Source: Sweltsa coloradensis (taxonomy: Eukaryota; Arthropoda; Insecta; Plecoptera; Chloroperlidae). Taken from it: 64,000 bases of DNA. Shown one piece after another: positions 12,090 to 25,430 of this stretch. The position numbers and the translations under genes were made by a program. Each line of letters opens with the position of its first letter. Within the stretch, counting starts at the first letter, position 1. The DNA lies in assembly GCA_024449915.1 (NCBI GenBank), contig JAMZAV010000052.1:1116001-1180000 (forward strand). Direction: 5' to 3'. The notes under the pieces are model-generated. The model was given only the letters and a program-made list of their open reading frames with translations. It had not been told where the DNA came from and did no database searches.

Positions 12090-12800
12090 ATTGCCATGGA
12101 GAGTCTCTGCTCCAACGTTTATGCGGTTCAACCGTTCGAGCAACGAGCGTACCCACATCTCAGGCTACTGAATACACGCATGACGTTGATTCCCTTGTCG
12201 GACTTCAGCAAGACGGTCGTAATTGTTTTGCTCAATCTGCTGGCCCGGTTGGGCGCCATCATCCATGAACGCATAGATAAACTCGCTCTACTTCCCCGCC
12301 GAGCCAGCCATCGTCCAACCCCCAAGAGCCACAAGACAAGGCCCAGCGAAGTAGCCTGATGAAAACAGTTTCGCGATAAAACACCTTCAGTTGATTGATG
12401 AACGCGGAATGACGCCACGTTCTTACTCCCATGATTCACTTGGATATCTCGACCGACTCGACTCACCGGTACCCACCTACGCATGCCGGTGCTTGTTGCT
12501 GCGAACTGCGAAGTGAACGGCCGTAATGTTATTAGGGGGGAGGATAACCTTCCTCGATGGCTCATATCGATTCGATGGCTCTTCGCTAGACTTCTCCGCC
12601 AACAAAGACTAGCAACTACCTCTCATCCGATCACTCGAAAAATTGGAAGTCGAGAGGAGGAGTTTTCCCGCCAAGTGCCTTCATCTATCCCTCCCTCTCT
12701 CTCACTCTCTCCCTCTTTCTCCCGGTGTCCGCGCGGCAGAGATTTAGAGAACTTGAAAACTCCTTCAACTGCATCGGCCGGCGAGAGAGAGTAAATCTTA
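12090..12800. other. GC-richer patch with overlapping open frames
   Basis: Frames are open on both strands (plus 12096-12359 and 12483-12794; minus 12128-12565, 145 codons). None shows a domain, repeat or splice context that I recognise. A CT-rich tract (about 12685-12725) lies within. The length of the frames is explained by higher GC content, so I do not call a gene. Confidence 0.4.
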
Positions 12801-13814
12801 TTAAACTGTGTCATCCGATTCCCGAAGATGTAGGCCTACGTTGAGAAACATTTATTCAAAGAAGCAGAACTTTTTTTTCACGAATATACTCGGGTAAAAT
12901 TTAGCGCGGATCAGCAGACTATCTGTTAACAGGATATTCAACCAGCTAAACCGGTGATATAAACTCGTCTAATAAAATCGCGGTGAGAGTGATAACGCAC
13001 CTCGTGACTCATGTCTTGAGATTACTGGGAGACGACGGCGAGATAAGACCGACGAAACTTCAAAGAAATGAAGGGGAAAAGAGAAGTAGTCTGGTAGAGC
13101 CTGAGATTAAATCACCACCAGGCAGAGGGGTTCCGAATGTTTGAACAGACTTACACCCAATTAGATGTTGTGCTTTCTAGAACGTGACTCGCTCAGTCTG
13201 GGTGCGTTCGTAAACTCAATTGAGTGATTCGTTCAAACGCTTGGGTCGCTCCTCGCTACAACGGTTGGTGGGTGATTCAAGCAACACTTTATTAAAGTGG
13301 AAAATACGTATGAGCTACACAACTTAAGGAATATTTAAATGCATTACTTATAAAAGCATAGAACCATAAATTCAGGACATTAGGATTAAAAAGCTTTCCA
13401 CTTTGAACGAAAATGTTATTTTGTACTTCACTTATTTAGAAAATTGAATTTCGTCTACTCAAGGGGGTGGGCCACTGAGTTTTAAATAACACATTTCAAA
13501 ACATCGTAACTTCCAGACGTTAACATTTTTATTATTAACGTTTAGTATTTAAAAAATGTGGACAGAGAAACAAAATTATATTTATCGTGTAAGTTTATTG
13601 TAAGTTTCATGGTTTCATTATGATCATATAGCACCTTCTTAATTATGAATCTCAAAGTCATCACAATGTTTTCTCATCGGAATCATGCTCGGAACCTCAA
13701 TGTAGACACCATAGTAATTATTTCAGGTTTCTCAATAATCATTGGTAACCATTGCTGTATTCTGAAGCAAAAATAGTACTTTTATAATTTCAGATGGAGA
13801 TAAATTAACATTAC

Positions 13815-14100
13815 TCTGAAAACCAAGTAGATTCTAGTCTATAATTATAAATACTATTGTGCAGTAGTTTTTCATAAGAATATTCCTATTATATCTGAAA
13901 ACCAAGTAAATGCTATTTACTATAAATACTATTCTGCAGTAGTTTTCCATGTGAATATTACAAATAAATTTGAAAACGAAGTTGATGCTACTAACTATAA
14001 ATACTATTGGGCACTAGTTTTCCATATGAATATTCCTAATATATCTGAAAACCAAGTCGATGATACTTACTATAAATACTATCATACACTAGTTTCCTCG
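13815..14100 (+). repeat. 75-79 bp tandem repeat, four units
   Basis: Units start TCTGAAAACCAAGT at 13815, 13894, 13969 (with TTTGAAAACGAAGT) and 14044. They carry CTATAAATACTATT and AGTTTTCCATATGAATATT. Units 2 and 3 are exactly 75 bp (25 codons) and open in one frame, which explains the open reading frame at 13951-14196. Confidence 0.85.
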
Positions 14101-14929
14101 TTCTGTGAGTCTAGCTACTCAATGAACGCCTGTTCCAAGAACCAGCCCCCGAAGTGCTACCCCAGCGAGATAGTTCCCCGCATTGAGAGCCCCTGAGAGA
14201 GAGATGACCAGCTACACTCCACCGAGCCCCGCGGAAGATATAGAGAGGCTACGCCATGTTTTATGATACTTTCTAAATCACCATCATTGGCACCGCACAC
14301 GGCCATTTAACACGCAGGGCTTTCACAAAGTCGCGTCTTATTGGAAACAGTATAGCGATAACTTACGGCGATACGTTCGACTTTGGACCACTAATATTAC
14401 TTCCGCTAAAAAGTAAAACAAATAATGGCTACTTTTTAATAAATGTTGACCATTTATTCTAGAAGTGTCCCAGAGCAGTCGTAAAGCAACGTAGGAAGAA
14501 GCATCTTCATTCTTTACTATTTCGATGCCATTTTTAAGCTATTGAAGGTAGGTAGAGTTCCATAGAGCTAACCTGTCAGCCAGCAAAGCGGGAAAATCTG
14601 TTTTCAACGGACAAGCTGGGTAGTTGTTGCTCGCCACATACACGTGTTTTTAACCGGGTTTGTAAGAATATATTTTCCAGTACCTTATCGGGAAAATGTG
14701 ACGATACGGTATACACTACTTTCTATTCAGACTACTTCAATCTATACTTGCGTGTTAGGACAAACAGATTCCTGAAAACTGTCCTGTGACGATTGAATTC
14801 CGTTAAAAAGATGGTATTGAGTGAGAACGTGGATGTATGAAAGTCCAGACATGATACATATTATGTTTATTTAGTTCTAAAAGCTGATTTACAAATGATT
14901 TATATGTTTCAACGTGGGCCCAAGGGGTC

Positions 14930-15360
14930 TATTTACTATAACTCGTGCGACAATAGTCGATCGACGCCGACAAATTTGTAAATACAATAACGCATGAGAC
15001 AATTCTTGACGACGATAGGGACAACTTATTAAATAGAACCTCAAGGCTAACATTTCCTTCACTGACACACAACCCAACAAACATTATACTCTGGGTCCCG
15101 TGCGGGAAAGTTAAGGGAAGTGCGGGTTAACTGCGGGAAGCGGGACGTCCCGCACGGGACCCGCGAGGGAAGTTTAAGGGACGTCCCGTATTTGGGAAAG
15201 TCACGGGACGTCCCGCACGGGAAACGCGAGGGAAGGTTACGGGACGTCCCGTGTCTGGGAAAGTCACGGGACGTCCCGCACGGGACCCGCGAGGGCAAGT
15301 TAAGGGACGTCCCTGTGTCTGGGAAAGTCACGGGACGTCCCGCATAGTTCCCGCGAAGGA
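14930..15360 (-). repeat. E-family element with GGGACGTCCC array, minus orientation
   Basis: A unique part (about 14930-15080, with complements of TTGTATTTACAAA and GTCGACTATTGTCGCA-like words) is joined to a GC-rich array (about 15090-15350) with a period near 63 bp. GGGAAAGTCACGGGACGTCC recurs at 15194, 15257 and 15321. The array is packed with the palindrome GGGACGTCCC. Open frames here (15059-15347, both strands) are translations of the array. A second member lies at 17206-17530 in the other orientation. Confidence 0.8.
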
Positions 15361-15642
15361 AGGGATTCGGATAAGATACGTACGGGTAAACTGCAATGCC
15401 CGTTTATAATGAACGATCCAGTTAGTCAACATAATTTACTATTTTGCCTGTGAAACAAAATGAGCATATTGTACTTTAATCAATCTCCACCATGAAGAGT
15501 TGTGTGTGTGTACATTATTGAAAAAACACCATAACCAATCACCTTGGTAATGAATATATTATTAGTTTTTTATTTATTAATTAAACAACAGCTGTATGCA
15601 TCAACAAATTAAAAAGAAAATTTTGTGGTATATTATGAAAAT

Positions 15643-15787
15643 TCAAAAGCAATTTGTAGAACGTTCTTTTTTATTTTTATTTACCGCCACGGAGCCAACA
15701 TTCATCTGCACACGCGAAATAACATTGAATTGTTTATGCAGATAATTCTGTAGCATTTGGCCTGCTTTCATTTTCTCCTGTAATACA
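15643..15787 (-). pseudogene. Possible transposase-derived C-terminal fragment, uncertain
   Basis: A minus-strand frame reads FLRSYKNVLQEKMKAGQM, then QNYLHKQFNVISRVQMN, and ends in Lys-rich sequence. Upstream it runs into the Helentron-like element starting near 15788. The Leu/Gln/Met pattern looks protein-like (helical), as in the tails of some DNA-binding transposon proteins, but I recognise no family. It may be chance. Confidence 0.2.
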
Positions 15788-16525
15788 TTTTTGTATGAGC
15801 GAAGAAAAGATTCCATTTCACTACACTGGTGAAAAAAATCCGGAATGTTTTTTTCTTCTTTCCGTTTGTATTTTTGTGTGTTTGTTGACACGATTCCGGC
15901 TAAACCGATACTCCAATGGCAATAGCGATGAAATTTTCTAAAGGCCTTTGAAATTTATGAACTTAGAACTGCCACGAGCCACGTCGCATTTTACGATATA
16001 TTTCGATTTTTAAAAAATTCTTCGACTTAAACCTCTCGCCTACATGCTTTATTCGATTGTAATGATTTTTTCGCAGAACCTTAATTTTATGAGTTAATAT
16101 ATTCGCGTGAAATTTGAGCGCAATCAAAAAATTATTTCTCATGAAAATCACAATTTTACGATTTTTTACGACTTTAATAAATTTCTTTGACTTATATACC
16201 ACCTAAATGCTTTATCCTATTGTATTTTAAGAATTAATATATTCGTGTGTAATTTGTGCGTAATAGAAAAAAAATATTTTTTATAAATCTTACCTACATG
16301 CTTTATTCGATTGTAATGTAGTGTGTAATATAATGTGCGCCCCTGATCCTCATATCGTCGTCGTTAAACTTAAAACAATATTACCAAGCGTGTCTCGCAG
16401 CCCATAGCAATGGGAAAACGAAATCAATTTAAATACCATCTGAATAACACATAGCAGCTCAATGCACCAATTACGCTCATCCAATAACACGCCTCCCCTG
16501 AAAAAGCGTTTGCGAAGCTTCCTAG
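15788..16525 (+). mobile_element. Helentron-like non-autonomous element, family A, diverged copy
   Basis: The start TTGTATGAGCGAAG resembles the family A start TTGGATGAGCG. It is followed by the shared segment GATTCCATTTCACTACACTGG and the CGATTCCGGCTAAACCGATA block. Near the 3' end CGCTCATCCAA is followed by a variant stem and CTTCCTAG-T. It is the most diverged of the four A copies. Confidence 0.65.
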
Positions 16526-16955
16526 TAATCAAAAAATTTCACCATACTCTATGGTTTTACTTTTCACCAACTGAGACAAAAAGATATGAAGATCTCACAT
16601 GATGTCATTTAATTTTGGTTGCATGTTCCAATAGAATTAGTACCGTTATTTTGTGGTCAACCAGCATCGCATCGGACAGCCTATACTTTATTTATGCAGA
16701 TACACCCGCCTCGGCATTTATCAACAACTAGAACAAAATATCGAACATGCGCTGCGCATAGAAAGCATTATTTACTGTACCCACATTTAAAATATACCGT
16801 ACACCATTAGTATAATATACTGAACACTATTCCAACACATCCAAAATAATTAAAAGACTATACGGATAGGCCACAAAGCAAGCACACAATAACTATGATA
16901 CTCGAGTAGATTTGCTGTTGAATCTATAGGGTGTTATTCCCACTCCGCTCAAGCA

Positions 16956-17030
16956 TCTTCCGTGGCGTAACGGTTAGATGCGTGGCTTACAGATGGAGAG
17001 TCGCCCTGCTGGACCGAGTTCGAGACACCA
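16956..17030 (+). ncRNA. tRNA-derived SINE head or tRNA pseudogene
   Basis: The A box is TGGCGTAACGG (16963-16973) and the B-box-like word is GTTCGAGAC (17018-17026). Between them is GATGCGTGGCTTACAG, which looks like a D-loop and anticodon arm. Spacing suits a tRNA, but the acceptor stem does not pair by eye. A tRNA-derived SINE 5' part is the best reading. Confidence 0.6.
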
Positions 17031-17205
17031 AACTTGAAATTTTATAATTACCTGCAATTAATACATGTTGTGTTTCCACCTACAGGCAATCAACTGGTGT
17101 CGAAAATAAGACAAAATAGCCATGTAACCGATATTATATAAAACTTTTTATTTTATTTTTACGTTTAGCCTACATATTTAGCACCTAGATCGCGCTACAG
17201 ATACT

Positions 17206-17530
17206 ACGGGAAACTAGCGGGAAGATCGCGGGACGTCCCGTGCGGGATTATCGCGGGAAGATCGCGGGACGTCCCGTGCGGGAAACTAGCGGGAAGATCG
17301 CGGGACCCGGTATCGGCCAGTAGGACACTTCTAGGCGGGACCCGTACGGGACGTCCCGCAAGGGTCCCGCCCGGGCAAGTGCGGGAAAAAGACTGCGGGA
17401 AGACTGCGGGAAGACTGCGGGAAAGCCCAAAAATGTTTTGTTGGGAATAATGTCGACTACTGCGCTGAGCATGACTTCTTGTATTTACAAAGTTGTCAAT
17501 GTAGGTCGACTATTGTCGCAAGAGTTAGTA
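17206..17530 (+). repeat. E-family element with GGGACGTCCC array, plus orientation
   Basis: A GC-rich array (about 17206-17425) of GCGGGAAGATCGCGGGACGT-like units is joined to a unique part. That part contains AAAATGTTTTGTTGGGAATA, TTGTATTTACAAA and GTCGACTATTGTCGCA. The unique part matches the complement of 14930-15080, so the two copies face each other with the arrays inward. Confidence 0.8.
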
Positions 17531-20500
17531 AGCAGAACCCCTCTACCGTATTGGTGACCCCTGTCCCGCAGAGTAACGGGGATCCCTCGACAGGATGTGC
17601 TCGACGTCTCCATCAAATCCTCGTGGGTCAATTGGTTGTTGGCGTCGCGACGCCCGTGTTGGTTGCGTATGGCGGTCACGTCGTCAGTTGAGAGGCGGGC
17701 CGACCGTACGCACGCCGCTTTGACCACTTTCATTAACTCTAGCCCTTGCAGGAACATCACAACTTTTTTTAGGGGCTATTTAAAGTGAATAGGCAAAATG
17801 TTCGATCAATACGTCTTCCTTTGAAGTGGCTTCAGTTTGGTGTAAGCAAGAGGGTAGCGGAATATTGCGACAGGAGACCATCTCAATTATACCTACGAAC
17901 CTATAATATTACTTTTATAAAATTAATGTACAACCAGCAAAGGTGGATTTTCACTGATCATTGCCGTAAGATGTTTCTTTATTGATTTCTTAATCCTCTT
18001 AAGTTTTTAATTGGGTTGTCCAACCAATTAGCTTTATCAGTATAAGCACAATATTATAATTGGGAAATTTGTGCACGATGATTCCAAGTTGAATATAGTA
18101 CACCGCTTATAGAAATTGGACTGAGCACACTTAAGTATTCTTAATGGGGTATACAAATAAAATTTGTGAAACATGAGTGCATCACAAGTTTTTAGAATGT
18201 AAGGTTAAGTTTAGTGCAGTTAAAGAGGCGTTTATTTTGACTTACCTGTATTTGAAGGTGTTTTATTTCAACGAACAACACAATTTACAATTTAATTTTA
18301 AAAATGACCACCGCTGGAAGAACGTTGAATCATGAATTTTTACTAGGAAGGTTGTATATACATTTCTTAACAGTCACATTTTATTGCTAAGCAACAATAG
18401 TTACTACCAAACTCTCCACAGATAACATTTATTGGGTAAACAAAACCCAAAGCTTTAACGGCACGTCTCGCCAAAACGTAGTTTAATTAATACAGCCATG
18501 ATGGACGGGCGGGCACGAACTATTCCTTCTCAGAGTGCAGAAAACATGAACAACTATCAAGAACAAAATGGAAAGTCTAGACTTTTGATAAGGAAGCAGA
18601 GATAAGCTCCTCGAAAAACCTCCCACCTCACATTTTCCATTACAAGCGCACGCATTTTCGCTTTATTCATCTTTAATCTTACTTTATTCCACCTTATCTC
18701 TAGACCAAGCGCCGAGAATCTCAAAATTGAGGAGACGCCTGTTTGTAAATAGTTAACGAAACAGGAAATTGCTTCCGAGAAGAATATACCACCTTATGAT
18801 TTCGCTTTAATGATAGTTTAAAAGATATCAAGTCTGTATTTACTTCAGTCAGACGTTCTTGTAAGAAATGGAAAGAGAAACAGTGAGAGAGCGCGCGGCT
18901 AGAGCTAGGGAAGTGTGTTAGTCGTCTGGCCTAGGATTGCAATCAGCTCCGCCTAGCTCCATAGGGATGAGATAGAGGGAAACAAAGACGAAACGTGGCT
19001 CGGAATTACATTTCCTGTGTTGCTTGCTGCGTCGTATTGTGCCTTTACAACCCACAGAGCAAGTATTAAATCCTCACTAGCGCCGCGGCCGTCTGATGAA
19101 CCAACACATCGTGCTAGCTGCTAGCTGGCTTTATGGAAGCTGTGAGGAAGACAACGAGGAAAGAAAACATTCACTATCAATTGGCTTTTAGAACAATCTT
19201 CATCAAAGTCTGAAGGTGTTGAGCCAAATGATAAGAGTCAACAGACAACCTTAATGAAAAATGGAATTATGAATATTACATAAGGTTACAACGACTTCTG
19301 TTTGCGAGTGACTGAATTCATGTTCATATTGCACTTTTCGAAGTTAGTCACCTATACTGACACCATATCTTACTCATATATGACTCTTTGAAGTAAGTTT
19401 ATTACATCTGCTCATGCATATATTGCACTCTGCAAGTCAACTACTAACTGCACGTCGTATTGTTCTGAATATTGCACTATGAAGAATGAAATTTCTTAGT
19501 GAACATGATGGAGTTGATTGCCGTAGGAATGATGCACAAATAATTGAAGGTTGCCATTATTTCACTCATCAAATAAGACTCATATTCCATTCCAAATATT
19601 CACCTTAAGTGTCGTCGCCAGAGGTTGGTTTTGCTACCGATATTGTAGGTCTTCATGCACCACTTGTCCAAAATTAACATCTATTCACCTTCGACAATCA
19701 ATAACCATAGGTTGAGCAACACAAATCGTCACTGTGACGTAGCTAGAGGCTATTTTAATTTCCTTTCCAACTTCAACAACTCCCCAAATACGAAGTAGCA
19801 ATTCCGGATTTCCTCGAATTGCAAAACTCAATTTATGGAACAAACGAAAAAAGTAGGGAAAAGTTAAAATTTATTTCTCTTCCCACCAATGGTTCTTTGA
19901 ATAATATCTTGCGTGAGTTGGTACATTAGTAAACTCGGTATATACCTGGTTTAAATCCTAGACTCCCAAAGACATTATCTTAATCTAAATTATGAACAAT
20001 AACTTAAGAAACGTGACAGGGGAGTTCAATTATGACAAAGTTGGGGCTCTGTTGAACGGCATAAGAGGCTCCTTGTTTCCAGGCGTGATTAGTATGCGAG
20101 CTTCACACAGTCCCACATCGCCTACTAAAGACACTTCTTGCCGGCTTGGCATCAGCCTCGGTTCGGTTTACTTCCTCAAGTGAAATAGTTGGTACAATTG
20201 TTGGCTGCCTTCCTTGCAATCAGGCCAGGAAGGGGTTTAACGTAGGCCTGGAGTGTGACAAGGGATAGCGAATGCTAATAGGCTACAACTCGGGAGGTTT
20301 CAGGCCAAAGGTCATGCAAATGAGTGTTTCCCAAGTTGATTTCGTCTCTGGCATGGTGCCAACTTGACGGGAACAAATAGTAGCTGGTATAGTGGTCGTG
20401 CTAACTTTCTAAATCGCTGACTTCACGGAATAATCTGGCATATTGCTTTACATTATACCGTTGGAATATGTTGATGACATAGCTTATCGGGAATGAAATC

Positions 20501-20954
20501 AGTGAGATTGTGAGTCAATGTGACAACTAATGACAACAATTTCACCCGCCTGATTGATGGCGCCACTATCGCTGCGTATAGCAGGTAGTCAAGCTAGAAC
20601 TAGAAGTATCAACTCCAGCCTCGTGATATACAAGGAAACAGAAAAGCGAACATAACGTTGCAGAGAAGTGAATAAATATTACACGAAAATGGTAGAAATG
20701 TAAAAAGAAGACTACGGAATCCCAGATGGAAAGCCCGAGGTGCAATAATTAAGAATATTTAGGTCGATCCGGATGTTGAGTCTTTAGCCAATCAGGCGTA
20801 TCCACACAACAAACCATCTCACATGGTCTACGAGGCGTACTGAGCATTTTAATGTTATCAGAGTATATTGGGAAGGAACGCTTCAGGAATAACTGTTCGC
20901 CCTTAGAACTGAAAGAAATCACGTATCATATTATTGTTGCTCTTACATTTGTAT

Positions 20955-21035
20955 CTGCTGGGAGTCGAACCACAACCTTCCAAATTAAGTACATATGTAC
21001 TGATCTACCTCAATGTGCATCGAATCTACTTCGGC
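20955..21035 (-). ncRNA. Weak tRNA-like (SINE) remnant
   Basis: On the minus strand there is a good B box, GGTTCGACTCC (20961-20971), and a poor A-box-like word near 21012. The rest does not fold as a tRNA by eye. Confidence 0.3.
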
Positions 21036-22621
21036 TAACTACAAAAACTTTCTGTATTCAATAAGAATGTTAATGAAGCAAAATTTCAAAACTTGTGGCA
21101 ATAGTTTGTTTATTATTAATTATTATTAACCATATTATTTTATTGCTATAAAACTCTAAAACTAAGCTGCAGACTTCCGAACTTTGGTTACTGATGACAC
21201 CACACCAAACTCCAGTATACAGAAGCACCAAGTTAATGCTTATTTGCCTAACAACACTGCGATATGTTCCGTTTAATATATTATACGCTAATGGCTGCAA
21301 CAGCGTTTCTAGATTTTTAACTCCAAATTATTTAGCTCCCTTATTAGCATTCTCTACTGTACGACGAAGCACTGCTATCTCGCTCTATAAAACTTATATT
21401 ACCCCATTAAGACGCCCAAGTTTTATCACATAACCTGGCGCATATACCTAACGCGGCGGGGCTAAGGATTTCCGCAGTGTACAGTGAGTGCACAGTGCTC
21501 GTTGCAAAGAATCTGTGAAGGAAGACACTCCCAAGAGGTGTTGAAGAACGCGGCTTAATGACGACGTGTTAGAATCGGCGTCGGTTAGGGTTTTAAACTT
21601 CACAGCCGTTATTTTCTTTAGAGATATTTGGACATTGTGTCAAATTTACAATTTCAATGAGTATGGCGATAAATGGTTATTTAAAAAAAATGTGCGTTAA
21701 GTTTATTACTATCAAATCACTCATTAATGATGAATGCGTTCACCAGTACATTGCAACGACCATGCCGATAGGTCAAAACAATAATAAGGTAAATTTGCGT
21801 CATAGCCTAATTGAAATTATTTTTCGTGTTAAGTAGAAAATTAAGTGTCAGTTTATTGTTGAAGAGGAAGATTCTTTAATATCCATTTTCTGTTTACTAA
21901 TAACGTTATGTTCATGTTTCATTTGGACTAAATTGTACTTGTATCCGTTAATCCATGTGACGAGTAGCTGATGATTGTGTTGAAGTTTAAAACCGAAAAT
22001 GTCCCGCCGTGCACCAGAACCCTGGCCCTGGCAGATAGCTCGAGGACCGCGCACTCAAAACCACTTATCTAATGGCTACGATTGAGATGGTTCCACTTTC
22101 ATTATCTAAACAAGACCCTATCCAACTTCCACAACCCATTATTCACTACCTTCCCGTAATTCATCATCATCATATGAAAGGGGCCAATCTCACGTTATTT
22201 ATAAGCGCACTTTTGATTTCCCGCGCTTTCACGCTTGTTGTTACCGATTGCATGACCCCCCTAACAGAACATGGCCGTCGAGACTTGACCTCGCCTCGGA
22301 GAAGACGCTATCAGCAGGATGTGCTGAATAATGCAACCTAATTTTAATGTTATCTCTTATTCCCTTCGTGTTACTCTTTTTTTCTGACCGCCCTATTCTT
22401 GTTTGATTCCTGCCAAGGAATGGCTAGAGGTAATTCATAATATCGTAAACTAGGCAGTATAGTAAGCCGGCAGATCAATGAAGATAAATGGCGCGTATGT
22501 TTAATGTGAGGATAGCGTGACGCCAACTCCAGAACACATGACAGGGAAAATAACGCAGGAAAACATTATTAGCCCATTAATCTGATGGAGGGTGCATAAG
22601 AGCTGATCGCTGCTGACATCT

Positions 22622-22700
22622 AGTCGTCGGGTCGGGAACTACTCCGTGTCCACGTCGCTGTCGACCTCTGACCGACCCGACCCGAACCGACCGACATCGT
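22622..22700. repeat. GACCCGA inverted cluster
   Basis: CGTCGGGTCGGGAA near 22625 faces GACCGACCCGACCCGAACCG near 22670. The same GACCCGA words form the tails of the D-family repeats at 25.1, 48.8 and 52.1 kb, so this may be a fragment of that family. Confidence 0.45.
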
Positions 22701-23904
22701 GGGTAAATATCAATTACAATTTCGTACTGGAAGGAGCGTTTACTAATTCAATAACCGTCTCGTTTGAAGCGGGGCTAATAGCTCTTCGAAGTCACGCCTG
22801 CCTGGAGGGTAGCTAAGTGAAGCTGGCACCACAATCGTGCTTTTTGTAGCGGGTGGGGAAATTTTTACTACGAAATAACCGACAATAAAAATGCGAAAAC
22901 TCCAGTTGATGTGCGATTTTTCGAAGCAATATTTTTAGTTGTTTTGGAATCTCAGCTTACACTTGAGTGATTTTAAGTGACTTAACAAGTGTATTAAAAA
23001 GTTATTACAACTATATAAACTTACCTTTAAAGAAGCTTCAATGATATATAAGGTATCTCAATATTTCGTGTCTTCGATAATCATATATTTAGAAAGAAAC
23101 ATTATTTTCATGAACTTTCATCACTAAAAAGGCGACCTTTCACGTAAGTGGCATTTTCCAGTTCAGCAAGTAATAATAATGACGCTTTCCGAGCACTCCG
23201 TCTGTTCATTATGTTCTCCTTTGTTGACATTCGAAGCAATACGAGTGTACGTAGTTTAGACGGCGATACACAGAGTGCAGCACCCTTCTTGATTCGCGGG
23301 CTAATCGAAGGTTCACTTCACTCAAATGGAAAGCAGTATAGCAAAACCTTGGCTAATTTAATGAGAAAGTGTTAAGACTTTCTAATAAGACTAGTATGAA
23401 CTTATTTGCAACTGGCATTTGGCAGCTAGAAACGAACCACAATGGAGTAAAAGAAAAAGAAAAAGTAGTAAGAAGTAACTTGTATTTAGTACGTAGTACG
23501 TATAGTAAATATAGTAAACAATAGTAATAGTAAGTAAAAACAATAAAATACATTACAAAAAATCTCTGTTACACTACGATATAAACTATACTCAATGATA
23601 TAAGTGGATAAGAAAGCATTTTTGAAAGCTAAATTTAACATTTTGAGAGATAAGCTGCACGCATATTCGCATATAGCACATCAATGAAATACGCGCCGTT
23701 GAGCGCAATTAACAAGTCTGTCACTACGTATCTTAAGTAAGACAAGGGAATCTGATCAACTAATCTAGAAAACACTACTCTTCCTCCCCCAAACTAACCA
23801 TATACTTCCATCAACTTCTTTGTTAATTACGAGTGCAGGTCTTACATGTAATACCCTTAATTATTTTCAGAGCACATCAGGGTTCATCGTCTACGTCGCT
23901 TATT

Positions 23905-24547
23905 TTGGATGAGCGTAGCGAGCGAAGCGAAGATTCCATTCTACTACACTGGAGAAAAAAATCCGAATGTTTTTTTTTTTTTTTTTTTTTTTTTTTTTGT
24001 ATTTTTGTCTGTTTGTTAGCACGATTCCGGCTAAACCGATACTCCGATTGCGATGAAATTTCATGGAGGCCTTCGAAATCTCTGAACTTAGAACTGCCAC
24101 GTTTTTGAGCGTAATCGGGATATTTTTCTCATAAAAAACGCAATTTTACGATTTTTTTCGATTTTTAAAAACTTTCTTCGACTTATAACACCTACATGCT
24201 TTAACCGATTGTAATGATTTTTCACAGAACCTTAATTTCATGAATTAAGATATTCGTGCGAAATTTGAGCGTAATCGAAAAATTATTTCTTATGAAAATT
24301 GCAATTTAACGATTTTTTTCTTTTTAAAAATTACGATTAATTTAAAAAATTAAGTTAATTTTTTATTTTATTTTATTTTATTATAAAAATTCAGTTAATT
24401 TTTTATTTAATTTTATTTAATTTAAAAAAATCTTCGATTAAGTAATGATTTTTTCACAGAACAACAGAAAATCCGCGTAACACATGGCAGCTCAATGCAC
24501 CATATACGCTCATCCAACAACGCGGCGGGACTTAAGCGTTTTCCTAG
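23905..24547 (+). mobile_element. Helentron-like non-autonomous element, family A
   Basis: The start TTGGATGAGCG is followed by GTAGCGAGCGAAGCGAAG and a run of 29 T. The body has repeated TTTTACGATTTTTTTCGAT-type segments. Near the 3' end CGCTCATCCAA (complement of the start) is followed by a stem-loop (AACGC, 12-nt loop GGCGGGACTTAA, GCGTT), then TTCCTAG and T. The open frames over it (23833-24108) come from the repeated GAGCGTAGCGAGCGAAGCG words and poly-T and do not encode a protein. It lies in the semaphorin intron. Confidence 0.75.
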
Positions 24548-25124
24548 TTATTCATCACGTAAGACTCGCCCGACGGCGACAACATGTAACAGAGCAATCT
24601 GAGATGGCTTAGCAGTGGGAAGCTGTTATATACCTTCCATCAAGCGTCTTTTCCCGCACACGTAAGCCTCTTACTGCGCGACACTACCGAGCATTCCAGA
24701 ACACCGGAATCACCCGTTTCAGCGCTCAACCACAATGGTTCATTAGTTATAGTCGAGTTTGTTAGGGGTGTTCGCTTTGTCGGGCGTGTCGCCGTACATA
24801 TGTACATCACGGTCATAAGGAGGTTTTACCTCGGAAATATTACAGACAATATTAAAACACCGCGAAATGAACGTTTATGAATATTTCAAGAACGCTGTAA
24901 AGAACAGGTTAACCTTAAATTTTAAATGAAAAAAGTTAATTAGATGTTCACAAAATGTGTTCTTTTCATTACACATTTCCATAAAAAGCAATCTAAATAT
25001 TTTTTTCCTCTATAAGAAGCAATTTTAGAAACGTTCCCATGTAAGTGTTTAGGCCTACTTCCTACTATACCACATTGACACGTTGCACTTTTTCTAATGC
25101 TGTTTAGCGATTGTAAAATATTAT

Positions 25125-25430
25125 TAGGACTGCGCGGGTAGAGGTTTTGACAGTCGGGTCGGGTCGGGTCGGGTCGGGTTCGGGTCGGATCCGGGTAAGC
25201 AGTTGTGTAGAATATTTCAACACGATTTAATCCCGATTCTTTTTCTATTGACTGTACTTTTTTGAATAGCATTTTATATCAAACTTATAAATAAAAATTG
25301 TCTGGACCGGCACCACCACCATTTCCCCAATAATATATTTCTTTTCCACACGAAAATCGGGTACCATGGTTTTATTATGGGGTTGGCCCCAAATACCAGA
25401 CCCAAATTTCAGGTACCCGCACACCATGCT
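25125..25430 (-). repeat. D-family repeat with GACCCGA tail
   Basis: On the minus strand GGTACCCGATTTTCG is followed by TGGTGGTGGTGCCGGTCCAG (motif variant, 25307-25321), then ACAATTTTTATTTATAA. A tail of GACCCGACCCGACCC (pentamers, 25150-25190) ends in ACTGTCAAAAC. Other copies are at 29.6, 42.9, 48.6 and 51.9 kb. Confidence 0.75.

Noticed and set aside
12128..12565. A 145-codon minus-strand frame
   Set aside because: It overlaps open frames on the other strand, has no recognisable motif, and lies in a GC-richer patch where long chance frames are expected.
15059..15347. Open frames on both strands with repeated GTSRDFP / GKSRDVP peptides
   Set aside because: They are translations of the 63-bp GGGACGTCCC array, open on both strands because of its base composition.
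23833..24108. Coding frames with DERSERSE and poly-Phe at 23.8, 45.4 and 62.1 kb
   Set aside because: They arise from the GAGCGTAGCGAGCGAAGCG start and the T-run of the family A Helentron-like elements.
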